In this document: positions 46,254 through 57,299 of the stretch, piece by piece
Layout of the letters: every line of letters begins with the position of its first letter
Numbering within the stretch: position 1 is the stretch's first letter
Source: Thelonectria olida
Taxonomy: Eukaryota; Ascomycota; Sordariomycetes; Hypocreales; Nectriaceae
Assembly: GCA_020736575.1 (NCBI GenBank)
Contig: JAGPYM010000002.1
Coordinates: 3,100,001 to 3,164,000, forward strand
Direction: 5' to 3'
Length of the DNA stretch: 64,000 nucleotides
Made by a program: the position numbers and the translations under genes
Notes under the pieces: generated by a model
Database searches by the model: none
Seen by the model: only the letters and a program-made list of their open reading frames with translations
What the model was told of the DNA's origin: nothing

Positions 46254-49200
46254 TCACCATTCCCGTAACTTAGGGACATGGTAACTACAGTGCATCAACT
46301 TCTCAATTGGCACAAGTTCAAACTCCTGAAAGTATTGGTTTATCGCATGTAAAACAGCTTTCTGCGTAGACTTGACAGATCGCTCGTAGGAAGACGGTGC
46401 ATTCTGGAGTTTAGTGAGTACCTTTACTATGGTATTTGTAAGATCGTGTGGACCTTCTTGTTCTATAATATAACGGAGCGCTCGAAGGGTATTCTCGTTC
46501 CTTTTTGCATATGCTTGAATCGACTTGCGCAGATCACCGATATCGAGATGCAGGTTGAGGACAGCCAGTGATCGAGGTGAACTGGTAGTAAACAATGGAA
46601 GTTTGGGAAAGGCCGTAAGACATGACGATGTCCGAAGTCGAAGGGTCCTCATGACGATAAAGAGATCGAGCTGAGCAACTCTTGATCCTGGAAAGCGATC
46701 AAATCCTCATCTACACCAGCAGGTTTCATGACTATACCGATAGTTGTCGTATCCCCGTACTTGGACGCGATGACTGCCAACGAGGTTCCCCCGCCAGCAT
46801 CGACGGGCGCTGTCTTGGACAGTCTCCTGCAATTCGCGTAGAGGAGCCTGAGTATATTATGGTCGTTGCACCGAATCGCCATGGCGAAGACGTTGATGCC
46901 GTTAATTGTTGTCTCCATCGAGGCGCCAAACCTCAACAACAAGGTAAATGCTGCTAGGCGAAGTCTCTCGGCCTTTTCGCGACGCCCGATGAGGAAGGAA
47001 AGAGGTAAATATTTCGTCGATGGATCTTCCGAAAACCTGAAGAGTTGATTGGGGTCTGCTCCCCTTTTCAAAAGGGGCTCCAACATGGTAAGATCGCCTG
47101 ATGCCAGCACCATGCCCAACATGGTCAGCCCATGATAGTTGATTTTGAGACTCTCCGGGCCGTGAGGTGTTAAAAAGTTGAAGATCTCGATCCGGTATGG
47201 TGTTATTGGGGACGCATGAAGCCCTCCACCTTGAGGGACAGCGTGAGATCGCAGGAAGATCAGCAAAGGCAGCTCTTCTGGCTCTCCATATCTCGTAAGA
47301 GTCTTGGACGGCCAATGGATGTCAACCTTGAGGCCAAGAATAAACTTGGACAGATCCCGAGGCACCTCCCGGGATTCCTGGGTGGCGAGGTCGATTGCTA
47401 GCCCGAGAGGCGTGATTCCACGCCAGCTGCAATCGCCCTGATTCGCTCTCGAGATGAAGAGGTTTGCTGCCTGCCACCATCCGTACGACATTGCAATAAA
47501 CCACGGAGGCTTACCAGGCGGAACTATTCCTGTCGACCAGCGGAAAAGCTTCTCATTCGTGTCATTGTTGTTTGCATTGTCGTGACTCCAATGGTAATAC
47601 GGTTCGCCAGGGTCAATGCCAAAATCATCCACGAGTTGTTCAAGGAGAGGGTACCAGAAATCTACCCTCTTGTGTTTGAACCTCTCAATTGCTAGACCGA
47701 GGAGGGTTATGTATGGATGTTTGAATTCATCTGCGTCCATCCCCCCAAAACATGCCCATGGTTGCTTTAGAAGCGTCTGAAAACATTTGAGCCACCTGTT
47801 GCAGAGGGCTGAATGGAGGGTTGCATAGAGGGTTGAGATGGGTAGCTCTCTCTGATCCACCCCTTCATCGAGAAGGAGTAGTATCAGCGAATTGCGGACT
47901 TCATCCAGGGTTTGGACTTTTTCTTCCTCTTGCTGAGGAGGACATTGAGTTACAGAAGAAAACGGAACCCATGTCTCGAAGGCGTCGTTCGGGCTCACAC
48001 CTGACCGTATGAGTTTCTTGATAGAGCTCAACTCCCTGGGGGTGGAGCAATAAGACAGTTTCCAATCGAATATGAGTCCCACGACCTGGCCTTTGAGTTT
48101 GAATGATGATGTGTTTGCTATCACCAAACCCGCTAGCCAGTTGACCCTCTTGATATCTGTGGGAATGCCGATGGATATTTCCCCCGGGTCACTGACTAAA
48201 TGGCGGAAAACCACCAAGTGGTCATTTCTCGATGCCCACGCAACTGCGTCCTCGACTCTGTCGCTTTTCCAAGGTTTTACAGCGGCTTGCATATCAGGAT
48301 CGAAAAGACGTCGAAAAAGGGTCTCACATTTGTGAGCAGTGGCAGAATCGCGTGGATATGTCAGCAAACATCTTGAGTGCTCTACCCAGTTATCTTGCGA
48401 GTATGGGAGAAAGTCGAAGACTGCGTCTTGGTCCGGGACCTTGATGCTATCCAGTGCGCCGAGAAGCTTGTTAATATAAATCTCACTGGAGCGTCGGGGG
48501 CTTTTCTTGGACGACCCCGAGAGCATAAACTTGGCGAGCCAGGTTTGTTCGCAGACCGAGTCGTTGATCATATTGATGGCGGCATCGGTTCGAAATCTGG
48601 GACTTCGAACTTGTATTCGACGGTCATGAACCCCGAGATTAAGGTAGGTGACACAGACTCGTGCGAGCTCGACGTCGGCGTCGCTTAAATGGAATCTAAG
48701 GCCGTTTGAAGCGGAGTCGTCTTCGTCGCTGTGCTGCTGTATGAGGAGGTATCGCATGGCGCTGTGGTGTATCCAATAGACTTCATCACTCGCCTCATCA
48801 ATCTCTAGGAGGCCACCTCCGCCATGCCAGACGAGCGAGTTCGGGTCAAGAACAACCGATGACTCGTTCCAAGTGGGATCACCGGGGGTGATGTTCAGTG
48901 CACTCCTGAGCTCTTTCGTTGTCAGTGGTCGAATTGCGCCAGCTACGAGCATGAAGAGCCTGGACCCATATCGGTTGTCGCTGATTCTCTCTAGCGCTCG
49001 ATCATACGCTTCATCAAGATTTCGTGGCAAGTTATCCAACATGCCAGCAATGTTATCCTGAGAGACCAAGCTTCCGTGGCGAGGCATCATAGTCTCTAAT
49101 TGTAGTGCAACCCACAGATACATCCCCTGAGCGGCGGCAGTGAGGGCGTCCTTGATCTTTTCCTGAACCTCGGCACTGATGTTGCTCCCGTTAAGGCGGA

Positions 49201-50710
49201 GGGAAACCTCCTTGTCAACGTACTCCGCAATCTCGGAGCTTTTCATCTCACTGGCCATGGATAGCCGGTGCACAGAGGGCAGCCGGTACATGGTACTGAG
49301 AAGTATCGACTGGTCTCTCAAGGAGAGAACGATGCGTATCGGAAAGTCATCCGCTATTCTGAGAAGCTCGTCGATGACGGCATGAGACTCGGCCGGTAGG
49401 CATTCGTCCAAGGCATCGATGGCAATAAAGTATCGCCGCTCTGGGTGAATCCGGTTCCGGCGGACCAATGATAGAACACTATGCATATCGAGAGGAAGTC
49501 GGTCTGACGTGGGATGGCCCAGGTTTGATACCGTTGAGAGGTCAACTTCATCGGTATTGAGACTTCTCACGATTTGGTGGACAAGACTTCCAAGTATGGT
49601 CTCGGCCAACAAGGTCTTTTGTATTTGGTGCTGGCAGAAGAATGATGCGATAACAGGATGGCCGGCTGTTGAGTCCAAAGTGCTGTACAGGTCCTTGACG
49701 AGGTTTGCCATGAGAACCGTCTTTCCGCTGCCCAATGTCCCTGTAATGAGGATTGTGGTGTTGGCGTTGCCCCCTTTCCAGCTCTGATAGACATTGTGCT
49801 GGAAAATCCATTTTACACATCCTTTCTTCTGCTCACGCCGCCAAATGGACTCGAATGCGTCTTGAGATGGTGACAATCTCTTCAGTAGGATTAATCTGCG
49901 CTCGTCATTCTGACGCTCTCTGGTGTGTTTTGACAAGGTGGAAAGGAGGCCCCTTTGCGTTGAGAGAGCCTTTTCATTGTTGATGTGTATCTCAGTCGTC
50001 AAAGCTGTGACAGTAGCGTTGATGAGAATGGCCCACTGGTCGAGGTTGCTCTCGAAGTCTTTGAACTCGTGATCAAAGGAAACGGTGAGCGCCGTGGCAA
50101 GTTGTTTCAGGCGTGATCTTGCCAGAAACTGCAACGCATTGTGGCAGAACTTGACGACGACGATGAGATATTCACACATGTAGCTCTGGAGATGAGCAGA
50201 GCGAGGAAACATGTTGGCGAGGTTTGCATGTATCGCGGCTGACTGGCCAACTCGATCCTATAGGAGCGAGAGACGGTCGAAGAAGGAGAGATAGCCAATG
50301 GCAACCTACAGGAGTCAGTAAAGCAATGTCCAGCTCAGAGTCTGTTCATCTGATGCCACCTGGAGGAAGAGGCGGACGCATGCCCACACTCCGCTTGCAA
50401 TCATATTCTGAGAGCCACCGATGAGGATGTCGCCAGCCTTAGTGAACAATTGGATGCGGTGAAGCAAAGGCTCAAGTCTGGGACCATATCTCGGCAGCCA
50501 GCGACCTCCATGTTGTCTCTTCCCGTCCTTTGCAATTCTGTTGGCCAGTTCGATGACGCCCCTGAAGGTGGGTGCATGTTGCGACTTGAGAACTCTCAGC
50601 TCGACTCGGCGCTCCTGGTCAATGGCTTGAGAGAACTCGCTGATGGCGACTGAGAGGCGTATCTCTGCCTTGAGCGAGGCAGCTTGCGATAATGCCAGTG
50701 CCATTGGCAC
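46254..50710 (-). CDS. NLR-type STAND protein: DUF7708-like, NACHT and ankyrin regions
   Basis: This large protein resembles fungal NLR-like receptors. Preferred model: exons 50710-50360, 50257-46738 and 46687-46254, introns of 102 and 50 bp, 1,434 residues. The N-terminal region (GGSQNMIASGVWACVRLFLQ, then SYMCEYLIVVVKFCH) resembles the DUF7708 domain of such proteins. The NACHT P-loop is GTLGSGKT near residue 290, and Walker B is YFIAIDALDEC near 393. NACHT-like helices and HHSAMRYLL follow, then degenerate ankyrin-like repeats (LEPLLKRGADPNQL, FTLLLRFGAS). If the first intron ends at the earlier acceptor (exon from 50305), 15 conserved residues are gained but a TAG at 50258-50260 ends translation. 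The gene may therefore be alternatively spliced or inactive. If the second intron is not used, the frame stops at 46649. The start could be further upstream. Confidence 0.75.
50258..50260 (-). other. In-frame TAG inside the NLR-type gene
   Basis: The codons before it read VAIGYLSFFDRLSLL and those after read DRVGQSAAIHANL. Both belong to the same conserved domain. The AG of this TAG could itself be the acceptor of the upstream intron, in which case the stop is removed. Confidence 0.85.
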
Positions 50711-51839
50711 AAGAGAGGGTGAATAGCGATTTGATGGGAATGCAATTGTTAGAGGATGGATAAATGAGCCTTGTCGCGTGACGGTTGCTGTCCATTAGTT
50801 CTAGAGGCTGTTTCACCGAGTGGCTGAGCCCATGTTGGGGGCGGCGGGTAGGACATGCAGGTCCATCAGTGCCGCAGCGGCACTTCGCACATCCGCAAGG
50901 CTGACTTGTGATAAGTTGTGCATGTATTTGGTGACATGATTGCTTCGCACGAAGGGTTGAGGTTGAGACGAGAAAATACGCCATAGACAGTGTATGAGGC
51001 TGAAAGGATTTTTTCTCAATACATGGATGGGTTCCTGTGCGATCACGGAAAAGGGTAAGAACGACCGTGGAATCAGACACGCAGGGAAGAGGCAGGTGAT
51101 GGGCATCTCTTACACGCTGCTGTGGAAGGAGCAAACGGCACATGCATGGGCTCGCCATAGCCCCCAACGAGCGTCCGGTTCTGCTTGAAAATGAGACACA
51201 TGGCGCTAGGAGCTCTAACATCGATCGACGTTATCGTTTGAGGTGGTGAATCCTCTCCAATGTCAAGAGGAGATATCCATTTTTCCCCCTCTCGTATCGA
51301 CAGACGAGTGAAGTTAATTGAGTTCCTATCAACTAGTTACCACATATGGCTTGACCCTAGTTGATATTCGAAACACTCTCATCATCGAGTAGCTATCTGT
51401 CCTAAGCAGGACCGCTGTCACGATGAATATAGTGTAGAGCCTTCGGCCAACTTACCACGTCAAGTTGTTGGGGGTAATAACAATCTTCATTTCAATGTGG
51501 GTATCCCTAATATTCACTTCGCCATCGCAATCCGAGTCCGAATTCTTTCCCCTGTCGCAATTCTCGGCCGGGCTCTGATTCCGTCTATCTCCCTCTATTT
51601 GATAACACCCAACAATACAGCCACTGCCAACCCGAGGGCCCAGAAACGTTTTGGCCCCGTGAGCGTGGTCTCCATTGAGTAGAGAAAAAGGCAGAGCACG
51701 ATGATCCCAGCTTTCAACGGCCATCTTAGGGCCATGTTACCACCGAGCTCGACTTTGCGTAAACCCTTCCCAACTTCGATATCGTCCATGATGCTTCCCC
51801 ATGACACACGCATCAAATGCGGAGAATGACAACAGTCCC
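50711..51839. other. Intergenic region between the NLR-type and RING ligase genes
   Basis: This 1.1-kb stretch contains the NLR promoter side and the 3' flank of the RING gene. A 73-codon minus-strand frame at 51595-51816 with two hydrophobic segments is noted but not called. Confidence 0.5.
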
Positions 51840-53695
51840 CTACTGTCGCCTTTCATCACGGGATGATCCGTTGCCAGATCCTCCACTCCCACCTCCATTA
51901 CTACCACCGCCGCCGAAACGATCGCGGAGCCAGCCAAAAGGTCCTCCATGGCCGCTTGGTCGTCGTTGCTCTTGGTCTCTATTGGCCATAGACCACCTGC
52001 TCTGTGAGGGGCTCCTCTCTCTCATTCTCGCTCCATGCTCCTCGGGGCCTGACGTCCGAGGGCTCGTTGGGGAGTGGGAGCTGCGTCGTTGCAGACGCGA
52101 AGTGTCATATCTGACTCCAGTCGCCGTCGCTCTGCTGTTCCTCCAGTTACTTTGTTCCCTCCGCTCTCGTTCTTGATGTATTTGGCGCAGGGCATCACTG
52201 AATGACACGGCCTCGGCGCTTGGCGTACGTGACGTTCTTGTTGGGCGACTTTGGGCACCATCGGGCCCGTCAGATGGTCTGAATCCAGGGTTAGTGAACC
52301 AAGGGGGATTGCTAGAAGCTCCTGGACTTGGCGAGGGAGGGACATGAGGCGGAAACATTCTCCTGGAAGAGCTCTCTCCTGGGTTTTGGGTTTGGTTTGA
52401 GCTATCCGCGCTATTATTGCTTGAATTATTTCTGCTACTGCGATCGTTCTTCTCAATCGGCGTTCGGCAGATCGGACAGGTGTTGTGCTCCTTCAACCAC
52501 AGCACAACGCAATCTTCGTGGAACCAGTGCTTGCATGGCAGGTAGACGACGGTCTCGCCCAACTTCATCTCATCAATGCAGATGGTGCACTCCGCTTTTG
52601 CGTCAGCCCCCAGCATCTCCTTGTCGACTGGCTTTCGTGTCAGGTTTTTTAGAGCCTCGTCAGTTGCAGGAGGTGCCGCGTTGGACGGAGGGTTTGCCTC
52701 CATCAGGCTGGTGATGATCCGGTCCAGAGCCTCCTGAGAATAGACAGCATCACCGGCCATTGCGTTATCAGGGTTGAACAAGGCAAGGATATCGTGCAGA
52801 CTTCTTGCAAAGCCGGGAGGAGGACGTCCACTAGCTCCCTCAGGACCGCCTTGATTGCCATATTCAGGAGGGCCTACATCCCGGACGATATTTGAGAAGA
52901 TTCTGGAAGAGTGGTTAGCACCTATCGTCATGGAAATGCCCGAAAGCCGTAGACCTCGTGGTCTCTGAGGTTGATTTGGGGAGAATGATGCGTACGATTG
53001 GAAAGGATCCGGAGGAGGGATCGGGTCGGATGGAGAGCCTCTAGAATTAGGGATGGTACGCCCAGAGTCGCCAACCGGAACTCGGCCAGGCCCCATAAGT
53101 GGTCCAGAGACGATGGTCACAGAGGTCGTTCCGCCCCCAAAGGGCCCTGTTGAGAAAGTTGTTCGGTGAATTCGTCCTTGGGTGAAAGGCGGAGGATTCG
53201 TCGGATCGCGGGGGATCATGCCGGGACCTGGAGGCCTGAAGTCTGCCAGCATGCTAACGAAGCGCTCGAGAACGGGGTCCACGGCGGGATTGTGGTGTCG
53301 TTGGTCTGGGCCATCTCTAACACTACGTCGGAAGGCAAAACCGTTCGGTCCAAAGTACTCGGAGAAGTCGGGACCTTCCGGATCATCATCTTCGTCCTCC
53401 TCGTGACGACGGCGGCGGTAGGGTCCCGGTTCGGGGGAGGTGGATGCGGAAGAGTGGTGGTCAAGGTCTCGGGGGTCGTTATCGGGTTCAATCTATGAGG
53501 TCAGTTAGCAGCGAGCAGCGCAGAAGAGAACGAGGCGATATGGCGTACAACTTCGGTGATGTCGCCACCGCATTCGGGGCACTCTAAGCCGTGATCGTCT
53601 CGGTACCATTCGTGGGAGCATGCGTGGCAATAGACGACCTCGCGACCGGTGGTCGCATCGAGGTGGCCATTGCTATCGTTGGCTTGGGAAGCCAT
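51840..53695 (-). CDS. RING-H2 E3 ubiquitin ligase (RNF115/126-like)
   Basis: This is a predicted ubiquitin ligase of 599 residues with two exons, 53695-53549 and 53492-51840, and a 56-bp intron. An N-terminal zinc ribbon is formed by CHACSHEWYRDDHGLECPEC at residues 23-42, as in RNF115/RNF126, where it binds ubiquitinated or BAG6-bound clients. The middle is disordered and Pro/Ser-rich. The RING-H2 finger is near residues 351-392: CTICIDEM, then LPCKHWFHEDCVVLWL and CPICRTPI (C3H2C3). The C-terminal 200 residues are Arg/Ser-rich and end in Gly-rich sequence. MASQAND is preferred as the start. An in-frame ATG 13 codons upstream (53734) is possible. The role in protein quality control is inferred from the domain pair. 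Confidence 0.92.
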
Positions 53696-56440
53696 CTGCG
53701 GCTGGTTGCGCCGGTAGGCAGTTAAGGCGCTCAAACCAAGGCCTACAGCGAGGCCGGCGAGGCGAAAAGCACGAGACGCCAGAGTGAGGACTGAATTGAA
53801 GAGGGCCGGCTCAACCTCGAACTATACGGGAGCTGATGCGGGCAGTGGTGACGTGGAAATGGAAGCGAAGGCAGTTGGCGGCCAGTGCTCCGGACGAGAC
53901 AACAGGGTGGTGGTGACCTTGGCAGATGCGGCGGGTCGAGGGTTTATATGCGGGAGGCAGGTTTCTATTTGTGCAAACAAGGGAATACACAAACGATATG
54001 AATGGAATGAGTTCAACGTTTGACAGCCGAACCGCGGTGGTTCAAAGGAAGACGGATGTTGGAAGGTGGTGGCGAATGGCGGAAGTATGGGCGGGACTTG
54101 GAGTTCCCCGGATCAATAGTGCAGAGGCAAGTACTTTGTACGGACACAGGTACAGTTGCAGCCGAGGCGGAGGGGACGGGAGATGGTGGACGGCAAGCAG
54201 ACTCATGCGTGTTCCTCGTGGGCGATGGGATGCGCGCCGCGCGAACAGAGACAGATTAAAATTAGGAAAAGAGTGCCGATAACGGTAACTCGGGAGGGAG
54301 TTGAGCGAGTGTATTCGCAGCCTTAGGTACCTTAGGTAGGAGGTGGAAGAATATCGACGTCGGGAGAAGGATCGGGGCCTTGTTCTTAGATGTTAATTGG
54401 AAGTGTGGCAGTCCAGACCTCAACGGCGATGCAGTGACGCCCCGCCAGCTGGTCGATACCTCAGTGGGTGCGGTACACGGACGGTGATGGACGTCAGGTC
54501 GAGCTAGACGGACTGACGTGACAAGGGCCGTGGTGTTCGAAGGGCGCTGGCACGGAGCTCGTTGGAATAGAACGAGGTGAAGGGCGTGGACCAGGCGAGA
54601 TAGGAATTGGTACGGGAGAAAGGAGAAAGGAGAAAGGAGAAAAGAGAAGAGGAAGAGGACGAGGTAGAAGTGGTGCAGGAGAGTCACGAGGAGGAGGAGG
54701 AGGAGGAGGAGGAGAGAAGCATTTGAAATAAGAGGTCCAGTGCCCGAGATAGGATCAGACAGCCAAAGACAGACGGAGCCGGCAGCGGGAGCAGCAGCAG
54801 CAGTGGGAGTGCTACGCAGCTTGGTAAGCTCTCCTTCATCCCTTGTCCGAACTGCAGTGATGCACGTCTCTCATTGATCATTGCATAGGTCATTGATGGT
54901 TTATTACGGGTCGATGCGCTGTAGCGAATGGGGCTGGCTCCCTGAGGTACTGTACTACGTACCTAGGTAGGTAGTAGGTTGGTTCGGCTTTAGCCCACCT
55001 CGTCCAGCGGCAGTACCTGACCCAAGGCTCGGTACTTCGTACTTCATCTGCGGTTCAGCCCCTGCCGCTACATCTGGAGTAATCAGGTTCATATCAACTT
55101 CGATTCCCGACCGCCCTTTCGAATCTATTGATTCACAACCTGACTTCAATCATGCTCAACCTTGGGAGAGCCTCTTATCGTCTCACATTCCGCAGCCTGC
55201 AAACCCCTCACAAAGAAATGTGCCTCATCGTGCACTTTCACCTGCGGGGTTGGATTAATGTCTCCGATATCGAAACGCAGCAACTCACACAAGGCACAAC
55301 CCCCCGAACACGCAGTGTTGCACCAATATAATACGGGCGCATTGCTTGCTCGACTGAATCTTGCATCTTTAGTTCAGCTCGGCCACCTTTTTCTCATGCA
55401 CCCATCAACACACGCTCCGATGACAACAGCATGTCTATGATATGGATCCCGCTTGCGACCCAAGAGCCGCTTGAGAAAGCAGACGAGGCTGACGGCAACA
55501 AGGCACTGGTGAAGCTGGTGTTCTACGAAGTGCTTCCTGCACACTGCCGTGGTGGGCGTTTTCGGCGACTTATCAAGTTCGAGGCGATTGACTCTACTGA
55601 GCCTTGAAGCGAACTGTTCGATGGCAATGCAGCAGGGCTGAACAGGCTATCAGAAGCCTGACAAACAGCTTTGAGCCGCAATCGGACCCAGTCAACTATC
55701 CAATTCAGGCATGCCCTGCGAACAGTCCATAACACGGCGAATGGGGGTGTTATTAGATCTACCCAAGCTGCACTTGTCTGCAACACAAGTTGACAGAGTT
55801 CAGCCGCAAGTGCAAAGTGCGAATTCTCATCAACCAACAATTTAGTGCCGGCTGTCGACATTGACCTATTGACGGATGAGCCTGTGTGTTACCGTGTCAT
55901 AAATGGCAACAATTCTCTGTCTCTGGAATCGACCTGCTGGATAGTTGCTGTGCAGGAAGGCAGATTTTGAACGTTGATAATGCAAGATTGAGACGAGACT
56001 TCATTGCATTGGTCTCGAAGGCAAACTGATGGTGACAACCCATTGGCAGCAATGAAAATGGAGAGGCGGCTTTGGTCCGCGCCATTTCCGGAGCCGAAGC
56101 CTTGCCAAAGCCTCATTACAATTCCCATCGCTCTGATTTGCTCACGAGTTGGTAACTGAGAGAGCACTCAGTAAAACATTGTGAGCATTTCGTCATGCAT
56201 TCGACGGTGTAAGTAGTTGGTTTTCATATGACAAGTCCAATTCGCTCTCATTTCATCAATACTCATAATGTAGAGTAGAAGTTCCGGTCCGCTTGCTGTT
56301 TGGTGAGTGGATTCATTCCGCTTCACTCGTTATCGTCAGGTCACTTGAGAAACAGCACACGCTCGTAGAAGAATGCATGGGTTTCCTTCCATCTAGCGCA
56401 AAGAAATTGATACACGGGTCTATTCGCCGACCTCTGGCAT
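53696..56440. other. Gene-free region between the RING gene and the small mitochondrial gene
   Basis: No gene is supported in these 2.7 kb. It holds a GGAGAAA tandem at about 54614-54650, a GAG trinucleotide run at 54688-54714, a TACGTACCTAGGTAGGTAG cluster at about 54955-54975 and several short frames without motifs. Confidence 0.5.
54614..54714. repeat. Purine repeats: GGAGAAA tandem and GAG trinucleotide run
   Basis: Four imperfect GGAGAAA units are followed, after a 37-bp spacer, by nine GAG/GGA triplets. The whole block is almost pure purine on the plus strand. It lies about 0.9 kb upstream of the RING gene start. Confidence 0.8.
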
Positions 56441-56926
56441 TCACTTCGACTCCTTGCCCTCCGCCTTCAACCGGTCCTCCTTGTCCCACTCAATCAACTG
56501 CTTAGACCAGCTAATCACCCAATTGTTAGCACATCCTCTCCTCAAAACCATTGTAGAAAAGAAATGTTCAGAAACGTACTATCGGCTGGGGTGCCACTCC
56601 CAGGGCTCGGGCTTGTGCGCCCAGGTCTCCCGCTTAGCACTGAAGTTCCACGTCACGGCGACCATGCCGACCAGGACGGCGCCAGCAATGATGGTGTTGG
56701 CGCGCCAGTTAGCAGGCTGCGCGTACCAACCACCAGCTGGCGACCAGACATGCTTGGGGTAACTGGAATTTCGCGAGATGGTTAGGACATCGTTCGGGTC
56801 GGGAGAGTGCGGCTCGGTCGTGGGGAGTGAGCTTTCGTGGTTGTAACTTACGGGATTTTTCCGCCGCCACCCTAGGTCAATTGTCAGCGTCTCGTCAGTA
56901 AAACGGGAATGAATTGGACTCACCAT
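56441..56926 (-). CDS. Small single-pass mitochondrial membrane protein, possible complex I accessory subunit
   Basis: The 91-residue product is built from four exons: 56926-56924 (only ATG), 56871-56852 (20 nt), 56762-56580 and 56510-56441. Introns are 52, 89 and 69 bp. The protein begins MGGGGKIPYPKHVWSP, continues GGWYAQPANWRANT, has one membrane helix (TIIAGAVLVGMVAVTW) and ends in a charged tail (KQLIEWDKEDRLKAEGKE). The start motif and single helix recall a fungal family of small inner-membrane proteins that I associate with NADH dehydrogenase accessory subunits, but I am not sure of the subunit. It is divergent from the mitochondrial ribosomal protein gene, 373 bp away, which fits a shared mitochondrial role. 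Confidence 0.8.
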
Positions 56927-57299
56927 CTTGGATCAATTGTCAGTGGACGTGAAGGGAGTGTTTGAGGACCGCAATGGCGTCGTTGATGGTTGCAAAGGTC
57001 CGGACCAACTCGAGAAGTCGAGGTTCCTAGCCAATGCCACCTTCCCGGCGCCCCAGGCCAGCAGAGTGCCCCGGACCGACGGTTGTTCCGCGCGTTTAGC
57101 TCGTTCCCCGGCTGCAGAAACTCACCACTGTCCAATCCCGCTGGGGCTCACACGACTTCTGGACGCATTGAACGCAGAACTTTTTTTCCGCCCGGCGATT
57201 GCACCCAGGTCGAATGCCACCACCTCCCGTCCTCGGCGTCCTACGATTCCAATTCCTTGCTGCCCGCGCCGTCCGACATCCTCCCAAATTGCTGCATCC
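56927..57299. promoter_or_regulatory. Divergent promoter shared by two mitochondrial-protein genes
   Basis: Only 373 bp separate the start codons of the small mitochondrial membrane protein (minus) and mL44 (plus). Both promoters and leaders must fit here. The plus-strand frame is open through the whole stretch, but the family start of mL44 is at 57300. Confidence 0.65.

Noticed and set aside
56928..57299. In-frame N-terminal extension of mL44 by 124 codons
   Set aside because: The extension is not presequence-like along its length and would run through the divergent promoter. The start at 57300 gives a normal presequence and family length.
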